33,069 bases of DNA, taken from Pseudodesulfovibrio sp. (GTDB taxonomy: Bacteria; Desulfobacterota; Desulfovibrionia; Desulfovibrionales; Desulfovibrionaceae). Below the pieces are notes generated by a model. That model was not told where the DNA came from. It was given only the letters and a program-made list of their open reading frames with translations, and searched no databases. The stretch is from the NCBI RefSeq assembly GCF_028692895.1, contig NZ_JAQUWN010000038.1, positions 1 to 33,069 of the forward strand, in the 5' to 3' direction. Shown here piece after piece: positions 17,524-25,898 of this stretch (position 1 is the first letter of the stretch; every line of letters starts with the position of its first letter). Made by a program: the position numbers and the translations under genes.

Positions 17524-17550
17524 AGTATCCCGCGTTCACCCATTTGTCAA
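17524..17550 (-). promoter_or_regulatory. Predicted sigma-70 promoter for the DUF493 gene
   Basis: On the minus strand a perfect -35, TTGACA, is followed after 15 bases by GATACT. The ATG is about 33 bases downstream. The spacer is shorter than the ideal 17. Confidence 0.45.
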
Positions 17551-17677
17551 TTTTCGTCTCCGCGAACCTGTGGCGTCGCACAATCCTGCCGGGCGCGTCA
17601 GTTTATAATTGTAACGTTCCGCAGTTTCCCTAAGTTTATATTTGAATACCATTTTAAACCGTCATTTGAACTAACTT

Positions 17678-19822
17678 ATGGAAATAATGAAAGCGGATGT
17701 GCTCGTCGTCGATGACGAGCGAATCAATCTCAAGCTCATCGAGGGCATCCTCAAGAACCAGAACCTGAATCTGGTTCTGGCGTCCGATGGGCGTGAGGCC
17801 TTGCAGGCCATCGACCGTCATGATTTCGCCGTGGCCCTGCTCGACATCATGATGCCGGACATGGACGGGTTCGAGCTGGCCGAGAAGCTGCGCGACGACG
17901 AGCGGTCGAGAACCATGCCGATCATCTTCATCACGGCCATCAGCAAGGAGCAGCGTCACGTCTTCCGGGGCTATGAGCTCGGGGCCGTGGACTACCTGTT
18001 CAAGCCGGTGGAGCCGGAGATCCTGCGGAGCAAGGTGACGGTCTTCGCCGACCTGCACCGCAACAAGCGGACCCTGGAGAAGACCACCCGGCGGCTGGAG
18101 GCCGTGGTCGGGGAGCTGGAGGCGTCCCGCCGGGCCCTGGAGAAGTCCGAGCAGCGCTACCGCATGGTGGCGGACTACAACTACGACTGGGAGAGCTGGA
18201 TATCTCCGGACGGCTCCTTCACTTATGTTTCGCCCTCCTGCGAGCGGATCAGCGGCTACACGCCGAGCCGTTTTCTCGACGACCCCGAGTTCCTGGGCCG
18301 GATCATACACCACGACGACCTGTCCGCCTGGCAGAATTTCATGTTTGCGTCCTCGACGGACGACAGCGGGCTCACCTTCCGCATCTATCACAACGACGCC
18401 CGCGTCCGCTGGATCAGCATGGTGAAGCACGCCATTTCCTCGGACGAAGGCAAGGACCTCGGCATCCGCATGAGCATGCGCGACATCACCAGCCGCAAGC
18501 GCATGGAGGAGCAACTGAAGCACAGCCAGCTCCATGACCCGCTGACCGGCCTGCCCAATCGGGGCCTGTTCCTGGACAGGGTGGAGCGCGCCATCGATCA
18601 TTCCGGAAAAAACGGAAACTATTTCACAGTTCTGTTCATCAACATCGATCGTTTCCAGGTCATCAACGACCACTATGGCCACACCACCGGCGACAAGGTG
18701 CTGGTGCGCATCGCCACGCTGCTCGCCCAGGTGGTCCGTACCGGCGACACCCTGGCCCGTTTCGGCGGGGACGAGTTCGTCATCCTCATGGAGGACCTGC
18801 CGCGCAAGGCGGACGTGCGCGACGCGGTCCGCGCCGTCCAGGCCGCCTTTGAGGAGCCCCTGGAGCTGGAAGGGAGCCGTTTCGCCATCTCCGCCAGCAT
18901 GGGGTTCCAGATCACCCGCAATTCCGAGGTCGACAAGGCGGATCTCGTCCACAACGCCCAGCTCGCCATGTACAAGGCCAAGTCGGCGGGCAAGAACCGG
19001 TCCCGGGAATATTCACCCCGGATGCGGGAGGGGATCGTCAACATCCTGGCCGTGGAGAACGACCTGAAGCGGGCGCTCTCGGCCGGGGAGTTCGAGCCGT
19101 TCTTCCAGCCCCTGGTCAACCTGGCCGACGGCACGCTCTACGGGTTCGAGGCCCTGGCCCGGTGGCGGCATCCCGAGCGCGGGCTGGTCGGGCCCGGCGA
19201 GTTCATCCCCGTGGCCGAGGAGACCGGGCTCATCGTGCCGCTCGGCGTGCAGGTGCTGCACGACGCCTGCGCCTCCTTCAGGCAGTGGCGGGAGCGGTAT
19301 GCCGGGGCCGAGAGCCTGACCCTGGCGGTCAACATCTCGGCCAAGCAGTTCGGGGAGCCCAGCCTGGTGCACGATGTGAGGCGCATCCTGGAGGAGACGA
19401 CCCTGCCTTCGCACCGGCTCAAGCTGGAGATCACCGAGACCGTGGTCATGCTGGACGCCATGAAGTCCACGGGGCGGCTCAACGGCCTCAAGGCCCTCGG
19501 GATCATGCTGGCCATCGACGACTTCGGCACCGGGTATTCCTCCATGAGCTACCTGCAGAAGTTCCCGGTGGACCAGCTCAAGATCGACCTGAGCTTCGTT
19601 CGGCACATGGAGAAGGCGCCGGAAAACATCGAAATCATCCGGGCCATGGTCAACATGGCCCACAGCCTGCGGCTCCAGGTCGTGGCCGAGGGCATCGAGA
19701 CAGAGCGGCAGCGCGATCTGCTTTATTCCTTGCAATGCGACTACGGTCAGGGCTATCTGTATTCCAAGCCCGTTCCCGCCGACCAGGCGGAGGACATGGT
19801 GCAGAAGTACATGAATTCCTGA
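17678..19822 (+). CDS. Response regulator with PAS, GGDEF and EAL domains
   Basis: This is a single-protein c-di-GMP switch of 714 residues. The receiver domain (1-120) has the acidic pair VDDE, phospho-acceptor D56 (LLDIMMPDMDG), T86 and K109 (LFKP). A coiled segment at 130-165 leads to a PAS domain (about 160-280). The GGDEF domain (about 285-445) keeps an intact RFGGDEF at 362-367 and an inhibitory RxxD site at R354-D357. The EAL domain (about 455-705) keeps EAL at 491-493, NISAKQF, ITETVVM, IDDFGTGYSS, KIDLSFV and AEGIE, so both synthesis and hydrolysis of c-di-GMP look possible. Two ATG codons three codons apart could start it (MEIM); neither has a strong ribosome site. No partner histidine kinase is adjacent, so the input is unknown. 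Confidence 0.95.
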   Translation: MEIMKADVLVVDDERINLKLIEGILKNQNLNLVLASDGREALQAIDRHDFAVALLDIMMPDMDGFELAEKLRDDERSRTMPIIFITAISKEQRHVFRGYELGAVDYLFKPVEPEILRSKVTVFADLHRNKRTLEKTTRRLEAVVGELEASRRALEKSEQRYRMVADYNYDWESWISPDGSFTYVSPSCERISGYTPSRFLDDPEFLGRIIHHDDLSAWQNFMFASSTDDSGLTFRIYHNDARVRWISMVKHAISSDEGKDLGIRMSMRDITSRKRMEEQLKHSQLHDPLTGLPNRGLFLDRVERAIDHSGKNGNYFTVLFINIDRFQVINDHYGHTTGDKVLVRIATLLAQVVRTGDTLARFGGDEFVILMEDLPRKADVRDAVRAVQAAFEEPLELEGSRFAISASMGFQITRNSEVDKADLVHNAQLAMYKAKSAGKNRSREYSPRMREGIVNILAVENDLKRALSAGEFEPFFQPLVNLADGTLYGFEALARWRHPERGLVGPGEFIPVAEETGLIVPLGVQVLHDACASFRQWRERYAGAESLTLAVNISAKQFGEPSLVHDVRRILEETTLPSHRLKLEITETVVMLDAMKSTGRLNGLKALGIMLAIDDFGTGYSSMSYLQKFPVDQLKIDLSFVRHMEKAPENIEIIRAMVNMAHSLRLQVVAEGIETERQRDLLYSLQCDYGQGYLYSKPVPADQAEDMVQKYMNS

Positions 19823-19851
19823 AGTAATCGGATCGAGGAGAAGCACGCACG

Positions 19852-20034
19852 ATGAACCTGAGCGCACCGCAACTCATCACCTGGATCGTGGGAGTCATTA
19901 TCGGCGTCCTGGGCATTTGCATCCACCTGAACGTCATGTCCGTTCCCGCCCTGGAAGACGTGATTCGCCCTTTCTGGCTGGTCTCCGCGGGGTTCGTGAT
20001 CCTGGCCGTCTCCAATCTTTTCAAGAGGCTTTGA
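19852..20034 (+). CDS. Small membrane protein, two helices, unknown function
   Basis: The 60-residue protein has two hydrophobic helices (about 8-28 and 39-56) joined by a short polar loop, ALEDVIRPFW, and ends in a basic KRL. I do not recognise a family. GAGGAG lies about 11 bases before the ATG, and codon choice has the same GC-rich third positions as neighbouring genes, which argues that it is real. It starts 29 bases after the c-di-GMP enzyme and could be co-transcribed with it. Confidence 0.68.
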   Translation: MNLSAPQLITWIVGVIIGVLGICIHLNVMSVPALEDVIRPFWLVSAGFVILAVSNLFKRL

Positions 20035-20176
20035 TCGACGATCGGTCCGGAACGCCGGACGAGTCTTTCGGAAGGGGGGAATGCGCGTCGTTCTCCCCTT
20101 GCCGTGTTCCGGGCCTTCCGGCTGACCCTGGTGTTCAGGAAGCAGTTTTATCCAATCGAATCCGGAGGTTGACGCC

Positions 20177-20593
20177 ATGCCCGACTTGAAACGATGGAGC
20201 CGCGACGAGATCGGCCGCATGCGTCGCGACATGGACCGGATGTTCGACGACCTGTGCGCCGACTTCAACCTGCCCGTCATGCTCTGCCGGATGACCGGCG
20301 ACCTTGAGCTCGTGGAGGAGAAGGGCGGGCTCGTGGCCCGGATGGCTCTCGGGGGCATGAATCCGGACACCGTTCGCGTCACGGCGCACGACCGCCGCCT
20401 GATCATCCAGGCCCAGAGCGTGGTGGAGGAGGGGCGCCGGCGCGAGGCCCGGACCTACAGCAAGGAAATCCGCCTGCCGTGCCGCATCGACGCCGACGGC
20501 GCCGAGGTGCGGTTCGCGGACGGCGTCCTGGAAGTGCGGCTGCCCAAGCTTCGTCCGGAGATCGGACGCCTGGCCCACCTGCTCAAGCGATAA
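20177..20593 (+). CDS. Small heat-shock protein, Hsp20/alpha-crystallin type
   Basis: This is an ATP-independent holdase of 138 residues. An N-terminal basic, amphipathic helix (RDEIGRMRRDMDRMFDDL) precedes the alpha-crystallin domain: GDLELVEEKGGLVARMALGG, DTVRVTAHDRRLIIQAQS, RTYSKEIRLPCRIDADGAEV and FADGVLEVRLPK. It lacks the usual I-x-I tail after the domain and ends in RLAHLLKR. GGAGG lies 9 bases before the ATG. It is followed after 15 bases by a Lon-like protease gene, so a holdase and a protease are made together. I saw no CIRCE element or clear sigma-32 promoter upstream. Confidence 0.92.
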   Translation: MPDLKRWSRDEIGRMRRDMDRMFDDLCADFNLPVMLCRMTGDLELVEEKGGLVARMALGGMNPDTVRVTAHDRRLIIQAQSVVEEGRRREARTYSKEIRLPCRIDADGAEVRFADGVLEVRLPKLRPEIGRLAHLLKR

Positions 20594-20608
20594 CCACGGA
20601 GAGACCAT

Positions 20609-23128
20609 ATGCCCGGCAAGAATTCCCTTTCCCCTCTCGGCGCGGATCAACTCAAGTGGACCCCGGACCCGGAGGCGCTCCCCTTCACCACCACAGCGGA
20701 ACTGGAACCCCAGAATGACATCATCGGCCAGCGGCGCGGCGTCGAAGCCTTCCGCTTCGGCATGGGCATGGCCAAGAAGGGGTACAACATCTTCGTGACC
20801 GGATACCCCGGTTCCGGGCGGCTCTCCACCGTCCGCCGCCTGCTGCACGAGATGGCCGACGGCACCGGCGCGCCGGACGACGTCTGCTACGTCAACAATT
20901 TCAAGCAGCCCGAAGCGCCGATCATGCTGCGCTTCCCGGCGGGCGACGGCAGCCGGTTCAAGAAGCTCATCCAGGAGTTCCTGGACACCGTGAAGCGCGA
21001 GGCCCCGCAGCTCTTCGACAGCGAGGAGTACATCGCCCGCAAGAACGCCATCGCCGAGGCCCACGAGAAGCAGGTCATGGCCTTTTACAAGTCCATCGAG
21101 GACCGGGTGAAGGACACCGGCCTGGTCGTGGTCCGCATGCAGATGGGCCCGGTGCAGCGGCCGGACGTGGTTCCCCTGGTGGACGGCGAGCCCAAGCGGA
21201 TGATCGAGCTGGAGGAGATGGTCGAGCACGGCCGGTTCCCCCGCGAGGAGTTCGAGCGGCTGCGCGACAAGCGGGCCGAGCTCAAGGAGGAGCTGGACCA
21301 GATCGTCCAGGAACTCAAGAAGCTGCAGAAGGAAGTCAACCGCAAGCACGACGAGGTTGACCGGCTGATGTTCACGGCCCTGGCCGAGGACTTCATGAAG
21401 CCGCTTCGGGAGGCGTTCGCGGACGAGAAGGTCCACGCCTATCTCGATTCCGTGCTGGACAACATGGCCGAGGACCTGGAAAGCATCAAGGCTCTGGGCG
21501 GGGCCCCCAAGCCGGGCATGATTCCGGGCATGGTCTTCGGCCCGCCGCCGCCCGAGGTGGTCTTTCAGCCCTACCAGGTCAACCTGCTGGTGGACAACGC
21601 CGATCTGGAGGGCCCGCCGGTCATCATCGAGTCCTATCCTACCTACCGCAACCTCTTCGGCTCCATCGAGCGCGTCCAGGACCGCTCGGGCGGGTGGCAC
21701 ACCGATTACACCAAGATCAAGGCCGGGTCCTTCGTCAAGGCCAACGGCGGCTACCTGGTGATCAACCTCATGGACGCCATCTTCGAGCCCGGCGTCTGGC
21801 AGACCCTCAAGCGGTCGCTCAAGACCGAGAAGATCGAGATAGAGACCTTCGACCCTTACTATTTCATCAGCGCCACCGGCCTGAAGCCGGAGCCCATCGA
21901 CATGGAGGTCAAGGTCGTGGTCCTGGGCAGCCCGTACCTCTACGCGCTGCTGCGCAACTACGACGAGGACGTGCCTAAGATATTCAAGGTCCGCGCGGAC
22001 TACGAAACGAGCATGGACCGGGGGGAGGACACCGCCCTCCAGGTGGCCCGCTTCATTCGGTCCGAGAGCGGGCGCAACGGGCTGCGCGCCTTTGACCGGA
22101 GCGGCGTGGCCGCCGTGCTGGAGGAGGCGGTGCGCTGGGCCGGTAGGCAGGAGAAGATATCCGTGGCCTTCCCCAAGCTGGCCGATCTGCTCAGCGAGGC
22201 CGACTACTTCGCGAACGTGACCGGGGCCGAGGTCGTCACCGGCGGGCACGTCCGGGAGGCCGTGGAGGCCAAGGTCTACCGCGCCAACCAGATCGAGGAG
22301 CGCATCCAGGAGATGATCGACCGGGGCAGCCTGTTCGTGGACACGGACGGCGAGGTCGCGGGCCAGGTCAACGGCCTGGCGGTCTATTCCATGGGCGACT
22401 ACATGTTCGGCAAGCCCTCGCGCATCACGGCCGTGACCTCCCTGGGCAAGGAGGGGATCATCAACATCGAGCGCGAGGCCAACATGTCCGGCCCCACGCA
22501 CAACAAGGGCATCCTGATCCTCTCCGGCTTCCTGCGCAGCCGCTTCGCCCAGGACAAGCCGCTCTCCCTGGCCGCCAGCATCGCCTTCGAGCAGTCCTAC
22601 GGCGGCATCGACGGCGACTCGGCCTCGTCCACGGAGCTCTATGCGCTGCTGTCCTCGCTTTCCGGCAAGCCCATCCGCCAATATGTCGCGGTCACCGGGT
22701 CGGTGAACCAGTACGGCGAGGTCCAGCCCATCGGCGGGGTCAACGAGAAGATCGAGGGCTTCTACCTCTGCTGCAAGCACGCTGGGCTGACCGGCGGACA
22801 GGGGGTGATGATCCCCCACGCCAACGTCCGGGACCTGATGCTGCGCGACGAGGTGGTGGAGGCGGTCCGGGCGGGCATGTTCCACGTCTGGGCCGTGAAG
22901 ACCATCGACGAGGGCATCGAGATCCTCACCGGCGTCAAGGCGGGCGTCCGCAAAAAGGACGGGACCTATCCGGCGGGCACCATCAACGGCCTGGCCGACG
23001 CCAGGCTGCGCAGCCTGGCCGACAAGCTGGCCGCCTTCGGCAAGGAAGACAACGACGGAAAGGGTGGGGCCAAGAAGAAGCCCACCAGCAAGAAGTCCGG
23101 CGGCAAGAAGCCGACAGAAAAGAAGTAA
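20609..23128 (+). CDS. Lon-like ATP-dependent protease (AAA_32 / LonH type)
   Basis: This 839-residue protein belongs to the Lon-related group that includes E. coli YcbZ, not to classical LonA. An N-terminal ATPase part has the Walker A-like GYPGSGRLST at 65-74, with Arg in place of the usual Lys. A long coiled-coil insertion lies at about 190-260. The proteolytic domain has the Ser-Lys dyad S671 (GDSASSTELYALL) and K714 (GGVNEKIEGFY), with IGGVNEK and GVMIPHANVRDL as further family marks. The C-terminus is a Lys-rich tail (KKKPTSKKSGGKKPTEKK) that may bind nucleic acid or simply be disordered. GGAGAG precedes the ATG. Operonic with hsp20; substrates are unknown. Confidence 0.92.
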   Translation: MPGKNSLSPLGADQLKWTPDPEALPFTTTAELEPQNDIIGQRRGVEAFRFGMGMAKKGYNIFVTGYPGSGRLSTVRRLLHEMADGTGAPDDVCYVNNFKQPEAPIMLRFPAGDGSRFKKLIQEFLDTVKREAPQLFDSEEYIARKNAIAEAHEKQVMAFYKSIEDRVKDTGLVVVRMQMGPVQRPDVVPLVDGEPKRMIELEEMVEHGRFPREEFERLRDKRAELKEELDQIVQELKKLQKEVNRKHDEVDRLMFTALAEDFMKPLREAFADEKVHAYLDSVLDNMAEDLESIKALGGAPKPGMIPGMVFGPPPPEVVFQPYQVNLLVDNADLEGPPVIIESYPTYRNLFGSIERVQDRSGGWHTDYTKIKAGSFVKANGGYLVINLMDAIFEPGVWQTLKRSLKTEKIEIETFDPYYFISATGLKPEPIDMEVKVVVLGSPYLYALLRNYDEDVPKIFKVRADYETSMDRGEDTALQVARFIRSESGRNGLRAFDRSGVAAVLEEAVRWAGRQEKISVAFPKLADLLSEADYFANVTGAEVVTGGHVREAVEAKVYRANQIEERIQEMIDRGSLFVDTDGEVAGQVNGLAVYSMGDYMFGKPSRITAVTSLGKEGIINIEREANMSGPTHNKGILILSGFLRSRFAQDKPLSLAASIAFEQSYGGIDGDSASSTELYALLSSLSGKPIRQYVAVTGSVNQYGEVQPIGGVNEKIEGFYLCCKHAGLTGGQGVMIPHANVRDLMLRDEVVEAVRAGMFHVWAVKTIDEGIEILTGVKAGVRKKDGTYPAGTINGLADARLRSLADKLAAFGKEDNDGKGGAKKKPTSKKSGGKKPTEKK

Positions 23129-23167
23129 TCAAGTCGTCACGGAAAGTTGTATTGTGGAAAAAACAAC

Positions 23168-23195
23168 GGGGCGCGCCGTGGGCCGCCCCCTTTTT
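23168..23195 (+). terminator. Terminator after the Lon-like protease gene
   Basis: A hairpin with a 6-bp GGGGCG/CGCCCC stem, one bulged C and an inner GCC/GGC helix is followed by CTTTTT. It lies 40 bases after the protease stop and before the next small gene. Confidence 0.8.
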
Positions 23196-23211
23196 CTTGA
23201 AAGGGAATCCA

Positions 23212-23379
23212 ATGAACCTGTTGCGCCTGAACATCTGGCGGAAGTGCATCCTGGCCGGATACGTCCTTTCCCTCGTGGTCCTGTTCGCCATCGACTGGGG
23301 CTATCATTTCAACGTGGGCCACGTGGTTCGCATCTCGGTGGGGGCCATCGCCCTCTGGCTTGCCGTGGACCGGCTCTAG
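23212..23379 (+). CDS. Small membrane protein, unknown function
   Basis: The 55-residue protein has two hydrophobic helices (about 11-27 and 36-52) separated by a polar WGYHFNVGH turn. No family is recognised. AAGGGA lies 6 bases before the chosen ATG, and third-position GC is as high as in the neighbours. It lies beyond the terminator of the protease gene, so it depends on readthrough or on its own promoter, which I could not identify. It resembles in size and shape the 60-residue protein before hsp20, but the sequences are not clearly related. Confidence 0.6.
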   Translation: MNLLRLNIWRKCILAGYVLSLVVLFAIDWGYHFNVGHVVRISVGAIALWLAVDRL

Positions 23380-23403
23380 AACGGCGTGATCACCGCATGA
23401 TCG

Positions 23404-23884
23404 TGTGCTTTTCTTTTTAATTTCGAATGGTTGTCGCTGTTCTGTCGGGAAGGTCTCCCGTACGTTATCACGCACCTCGCGCAGCCATTGCCGACGCTCC
23501 TCAAGGGTGCCGGAGACGATGATGCGCAACAAACGCCGGCGGATGTCCCGCACCTTCGCCGTCGTCGCCTTCGATAATGCGGTAGGCCGCGTCGGACCGC
23601 ATGATTCGGTCCACCCAGCCGGTGGGCCGGGCGGGCGGTATGTCTCACCAGTTGGAGTGGACGATGATGATGCCGTCGGCCGTGTCCTCGCAGTGGCGGG
23701 CGATGGCCGGGGCAGAGCGGCCACGCGCGGGATTTTCCCGGCCGGGAGCACGGCGTCGAACCTCTCGGCCTGGAGGTCGTGGAAGAGGACGGTGTGGGGG
23801 GGGCAGGACCGACCAGGCCTCGGCCGCGCTGGCGTGGCTGAAGCTCTTCGGGTCGGGATAAGCGGGGGGCAAGAGAGCGTTCAT
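23404..23884 (-). pseudogene. Decayed gene of unknown family
   Basis: Coding-like protein sequence can be followed on the minus strand only by changing frame. It begins MNALLPPAYPDPKSFSHASA, preceded by an AAGG site. It shifts at a run of eight C (plus 23796-23803) into PHTVLFHDLQAERFDAVLPA, then returns near 23710 to AIARHCEDTADGIIIVHSNW. It meets a TGA (23645-23647), continues as PTGWVDRIMRSDAAYRIIEG, and shifts again to VRDIRRRLLRIIVSGTLEER and onward to about PTEQRQPFEIKKK. Three frame changes and one stop in about 480 bases indicate a dead gene, unless the sequence has errors here. I could not assign a family. Its 3' limit is uncertain. Confidence 0.6.
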
Positions 23885-23959
23885 GAGCGCCTTCGTGGCC
23901 CGGTTCCCGGTTTCGTGTTGCCGGAAATCTCGAAGCAGCCAATCTTTTTCAAAAAACGC

Positions 23960-23987
23960 TTGACGCTGCGTTGGAGACGGGATTAGT
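23960..23987 (+). promoter_or_regulatory. Predicted promoter of the ilvBN leader
   Basis: TTGACG is followed after 16 bases by ATTAGT, a weak -10, in an AT-rich patch about 30 bases before the leader peptide ATG. The -35 is good and the -10 poor, so start-site mapping would be needed to settle it. Confidence 0.4.
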
Positions 23988-24017
23988 CATTTTGCAAAAG
24001 CAAGGACTGTTGTGATT

Positions 24018-24122
24018 ATGCGTACCTTCCACATCCTATCCGATCTTCCCGCCTTCGTCGGCGGCGTCGCCGTCGTCGTAGTAGACGTCGTAGTAGGTTG
24101 TGTCAGAAGGGACGCACCATAG
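24018..24122 (+). CDS. ilvBN leader peptide (attenuation peptide), Val-rich
   Basis: This 34-residue open frame starts with ATG, has AAGGA 11 bases upstream and ends in TAG. It contains ten valines, including VAVVVVDVVVGCV in its second half, plus Ile and Leu near the start. The pattern closely resembles the E. coli IvbL leader, whose core is AVVVVRVVVVVGNAP and which controls ilvBN; even the ends are alike (RRDAP here). In that system ribosome stalling at scarce charged tRNA-Val favours an antiterminator. A strong terminator and a possible antiterminator lie between this frame and ilvB. The peptide itself probably has no function beyond being translated. The role follows from analogy and arrangement. 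Confidence 0.88.
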   Translation: MRTFHILSDLPAFVGGVAVVVVDVVVGCVRRDAP

Positions 24123-24186
24123 CGGGTTTATTGCATTCTTAAGCGACATCCAAAAACCCCCGCCGGTGCGAGCCGGCGGGGGTTTT
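24122..24186 (+). promoter_or_regulatory. ilvBN attenuator: antiterminator arm and terminator hairpin
   Basis: The terminator is a 14-bp stem, AAAACCCCCGCCGG (24153-24166) with its complement (24173-24186), with a 6-nt loop and TTTT at the end. A competing upstream arm, GCGGGTTT at 24122-24129, can pair with AAACCC plus GC of the left terminator arm (24154-24163, two-base bulge). That arm begins at the last base of the leader stop codon. A ribosome that reaches the stop would cover it, letting the terminator form; a ribosome stalled at the Val codons (24066-24104) would leave it free. About 38 bases separate the hairpin from ilvB. Confidence 0.75.
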
Positions 24187-24224
24187 CCCTTCCCGGCTCC
24201 GGAGGCGGACAAGGAGGGACCACC

Positions 24225-25898
24225 ATGCGACTCACCGGAGCGGAGATCATCATCAAATTGCTGGAGCGACAGGGCATCTCGACCATCGCCGGGATTCCCG
24301 GCGGAGCCAACCTGCCGCTCTATGACGCCCTTGCGGAAAGTCCCATCCGCCACGTCTTGACCCGGCATGAGCAGGGTGCGGGATTCATCGCCCAAGGCAT
24401 GGCCCGCGTCAGCGGCAAGCCAGCGGTTTTCTTCGCCACTTCCGGGCCCGGCGCCACCAATACCCTGACCGCCATCGCCGACGCCAAGCTCGATTCCATC
24501 CCGGTCATCTGCATCACCGGCCAGGTCCCGCTCTCCATGATCGGCACCGATGCCTTCCAGGAAGTGGACACCTACGGGCTGAGCGTGCCCATCACAAAGC
24601 ACAACTACCTGGTCCGGTCCGCCGAGTCCCTCCTGACCATCATTCCGGAGGCCTTCCGCGTGGCCGCTTCCGGACGGCCCGGCCCGGTGGTGGTCGACGT
24701 GCCAAAGGACGTGCAGACCGCCGTGGTCGAGTTCGACGAGTGGCCCGAGCCGGGCGTGCCCGAGGCCGGACCGGAGATCATCGAGGCCGAGATGCGCCAC
24801 GCCGCGTCCATGATCAACGCGGCCGAGCGGCCGATCCTTTACCTGGGCGGCGGCGTGGTCCAGTCCGGCGCGTCGGCCGAGGCCCGGGAAATGGCCGAAA
24901 AAGCGTCCATTCCCTGCGCCGTGACCCTGATGGGCCTGGGCGTGCTGCCCACGGACCATCCTCTCTACCTCGGCATGCTCGGTATGCACGCGGCCCGCTA
25001 CACCAACCTGATCCTGGAGGAGTGCGACCTGCTGGTGGCCGTCGGCGTCCGTTTCGACGACCGGGCCACGGGCAAGGTGGCGGAGTTCTGCCCCAGGGCG
25101 AAGATCATCCACGTGGACATCGATCCGAGCGAGCTGGACAAGATCAAGACCGCCACGGCCTCCATCACCGGCGACGTGCGGGACTCCCTGGCCGCGCTCC
25201 TGCCAATGGTGGAGCGCAGCGGGCGCAACGAATGGATGGCCCGCGTGGGGGCGCTCAAGGCCGCCCATCCCATGATCGTGCCCGAACCGGACAGCGCGGT
25301 CTCGGCCTATGGCGTCATCCTCAAGGCCGCCGAGCTGGCGGGCGAGGACGCCATCGTCTGCACCGACGTGGGCCAGCACCAGATGCGCACGGCCCAGGTC
25401 TATCCCTTCCGCCATCCCCGGCAGTGGCTGACCTCGGGCGGGCTCGGCACCATGGGCTTCGGAATGCCCGCCGCCATCGGGGCCGCCCTGGCCGCGCCGG
25501 AGCGCACGGTCATCTGCTTCAGCGGCGACGGCTCCATCATGATGAACATCCAGGACCTGGCCACGGCCGTGGAGAACAACGTCCGCATCAAGGTCATCCT
25601 GACCAACAACAACGCCCTGGGGCTGGTGCGCCAGCAGCAGGACCTCTTCTACGGCAAACGCTACTTCGCCTCGGATTATTCCTACGCCGTTGATTTCATC
25701 AAGATCGCCGAGGGGTTCGGCATGAAGGCCCACGACCTGGGGGCCTGCGCCGATCCGGCCGCCGCACTGGCCGCCGCCCTGGCCGAGGACGGGCCGTCCC
25801 TGATCCACGTGCCGCTCAGCCCGGACGACCCGGTCTATCCCATGGTGCCCCCCGGAGCGGCCAATTCCCACATGATCGGAGGTGAACGCCATGTGTAA
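24225..25898 (+). CDS. ilvB: Acetolactate synthase, large (catalytic) subunit
   Basis: IlvB uses thiamine diphosphate to join two pyruvates (or pyruvate and 2-ketobutyrate), the first common step of branched-chain amino acid synthesis. The catalytic glutamate is E49 in TRHEQGAGFIAQG. The FAD-contact region includes GMLGMHAARYTN and GVRFDDRATGK. The ThDP motif is GDGSIMMNIQDL ending in NNNALG. The 557-residue length and the sequence are closer to E. coli IlvB than to IlvI or catabolic AlsS, and the adjacent regulatory subunit confirms an anabolic role. AAGGAGG lies 7 bases before the ATG. Expression is probably controlled by the Val-rich leader and attenuator directly upstream. No ilvC follows. 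Confidence 0.96.
   Translation: MRLTGAEIIIKLLERQGISTIAGIPGGANLPLYDALAESPIRHVLTRHEQGAGFIAQGMARVSGKPAVFFATSGPGATNTLTAIADAKLDSIPVICITGQVPLSMIGTDAFQEVDTYGLSVPITKHNYLVRSAESLLTIIPEAFRVAASGRPGPVVVDVPKDVQTAVVEFDEWPEPGVPEAGPEIIEAEMRHAASMINAAERPILYLGGGVVQSGASAEAREMAEKASIPCAVTLMGLGVLPTDHPLYLGMLGMHAARYTNLILEECDLLVAVGVRFDDRATGKVAEFCPRAKIIHVDIDPSELDKIKTATASITGDVRDSLAALLPMVERSGRNEWMARVGALKAAHPMIVPEPDSAVSAYGVILKAAELAGEDAIVCTDVGQHQMRTAQVYPFRHPRQWLTSGGLGTMGFGMPAAIGAALAAPERTVICFSGDGSIMMNIQDLATAVENNVRIKVILTNNNALGLVRQQQDLFYGKRYFASDYSYAVDFIKIAEGFGMKAHDLGACADPAAALAAALAEDGPSLIHVPLSPDDPVYPMVPPGAANSHMIGGERHV

Noticed and set aside
20035-20176. CIRCE or sigma-32 promoter before hsp20
   Set aside because: No TTAGCACTC/GAGTGCTAA repeat and no clear heat-shock -35/-10 pair; only weak hairpins are present.
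20135-22885. A 916-codon open frame on the minus strand opposite hsp20 and the Lon-like gene
   Set aside because: Same shadow effect; it spans two real genes and has no recognisable domain or ribosome site.
23405-23986. A 193-codon plus-strand open frame opposite the decayed gene
   Set aside because: No ribosome site and no domain, and the coding-like signal in this stretch is on the minus strand.
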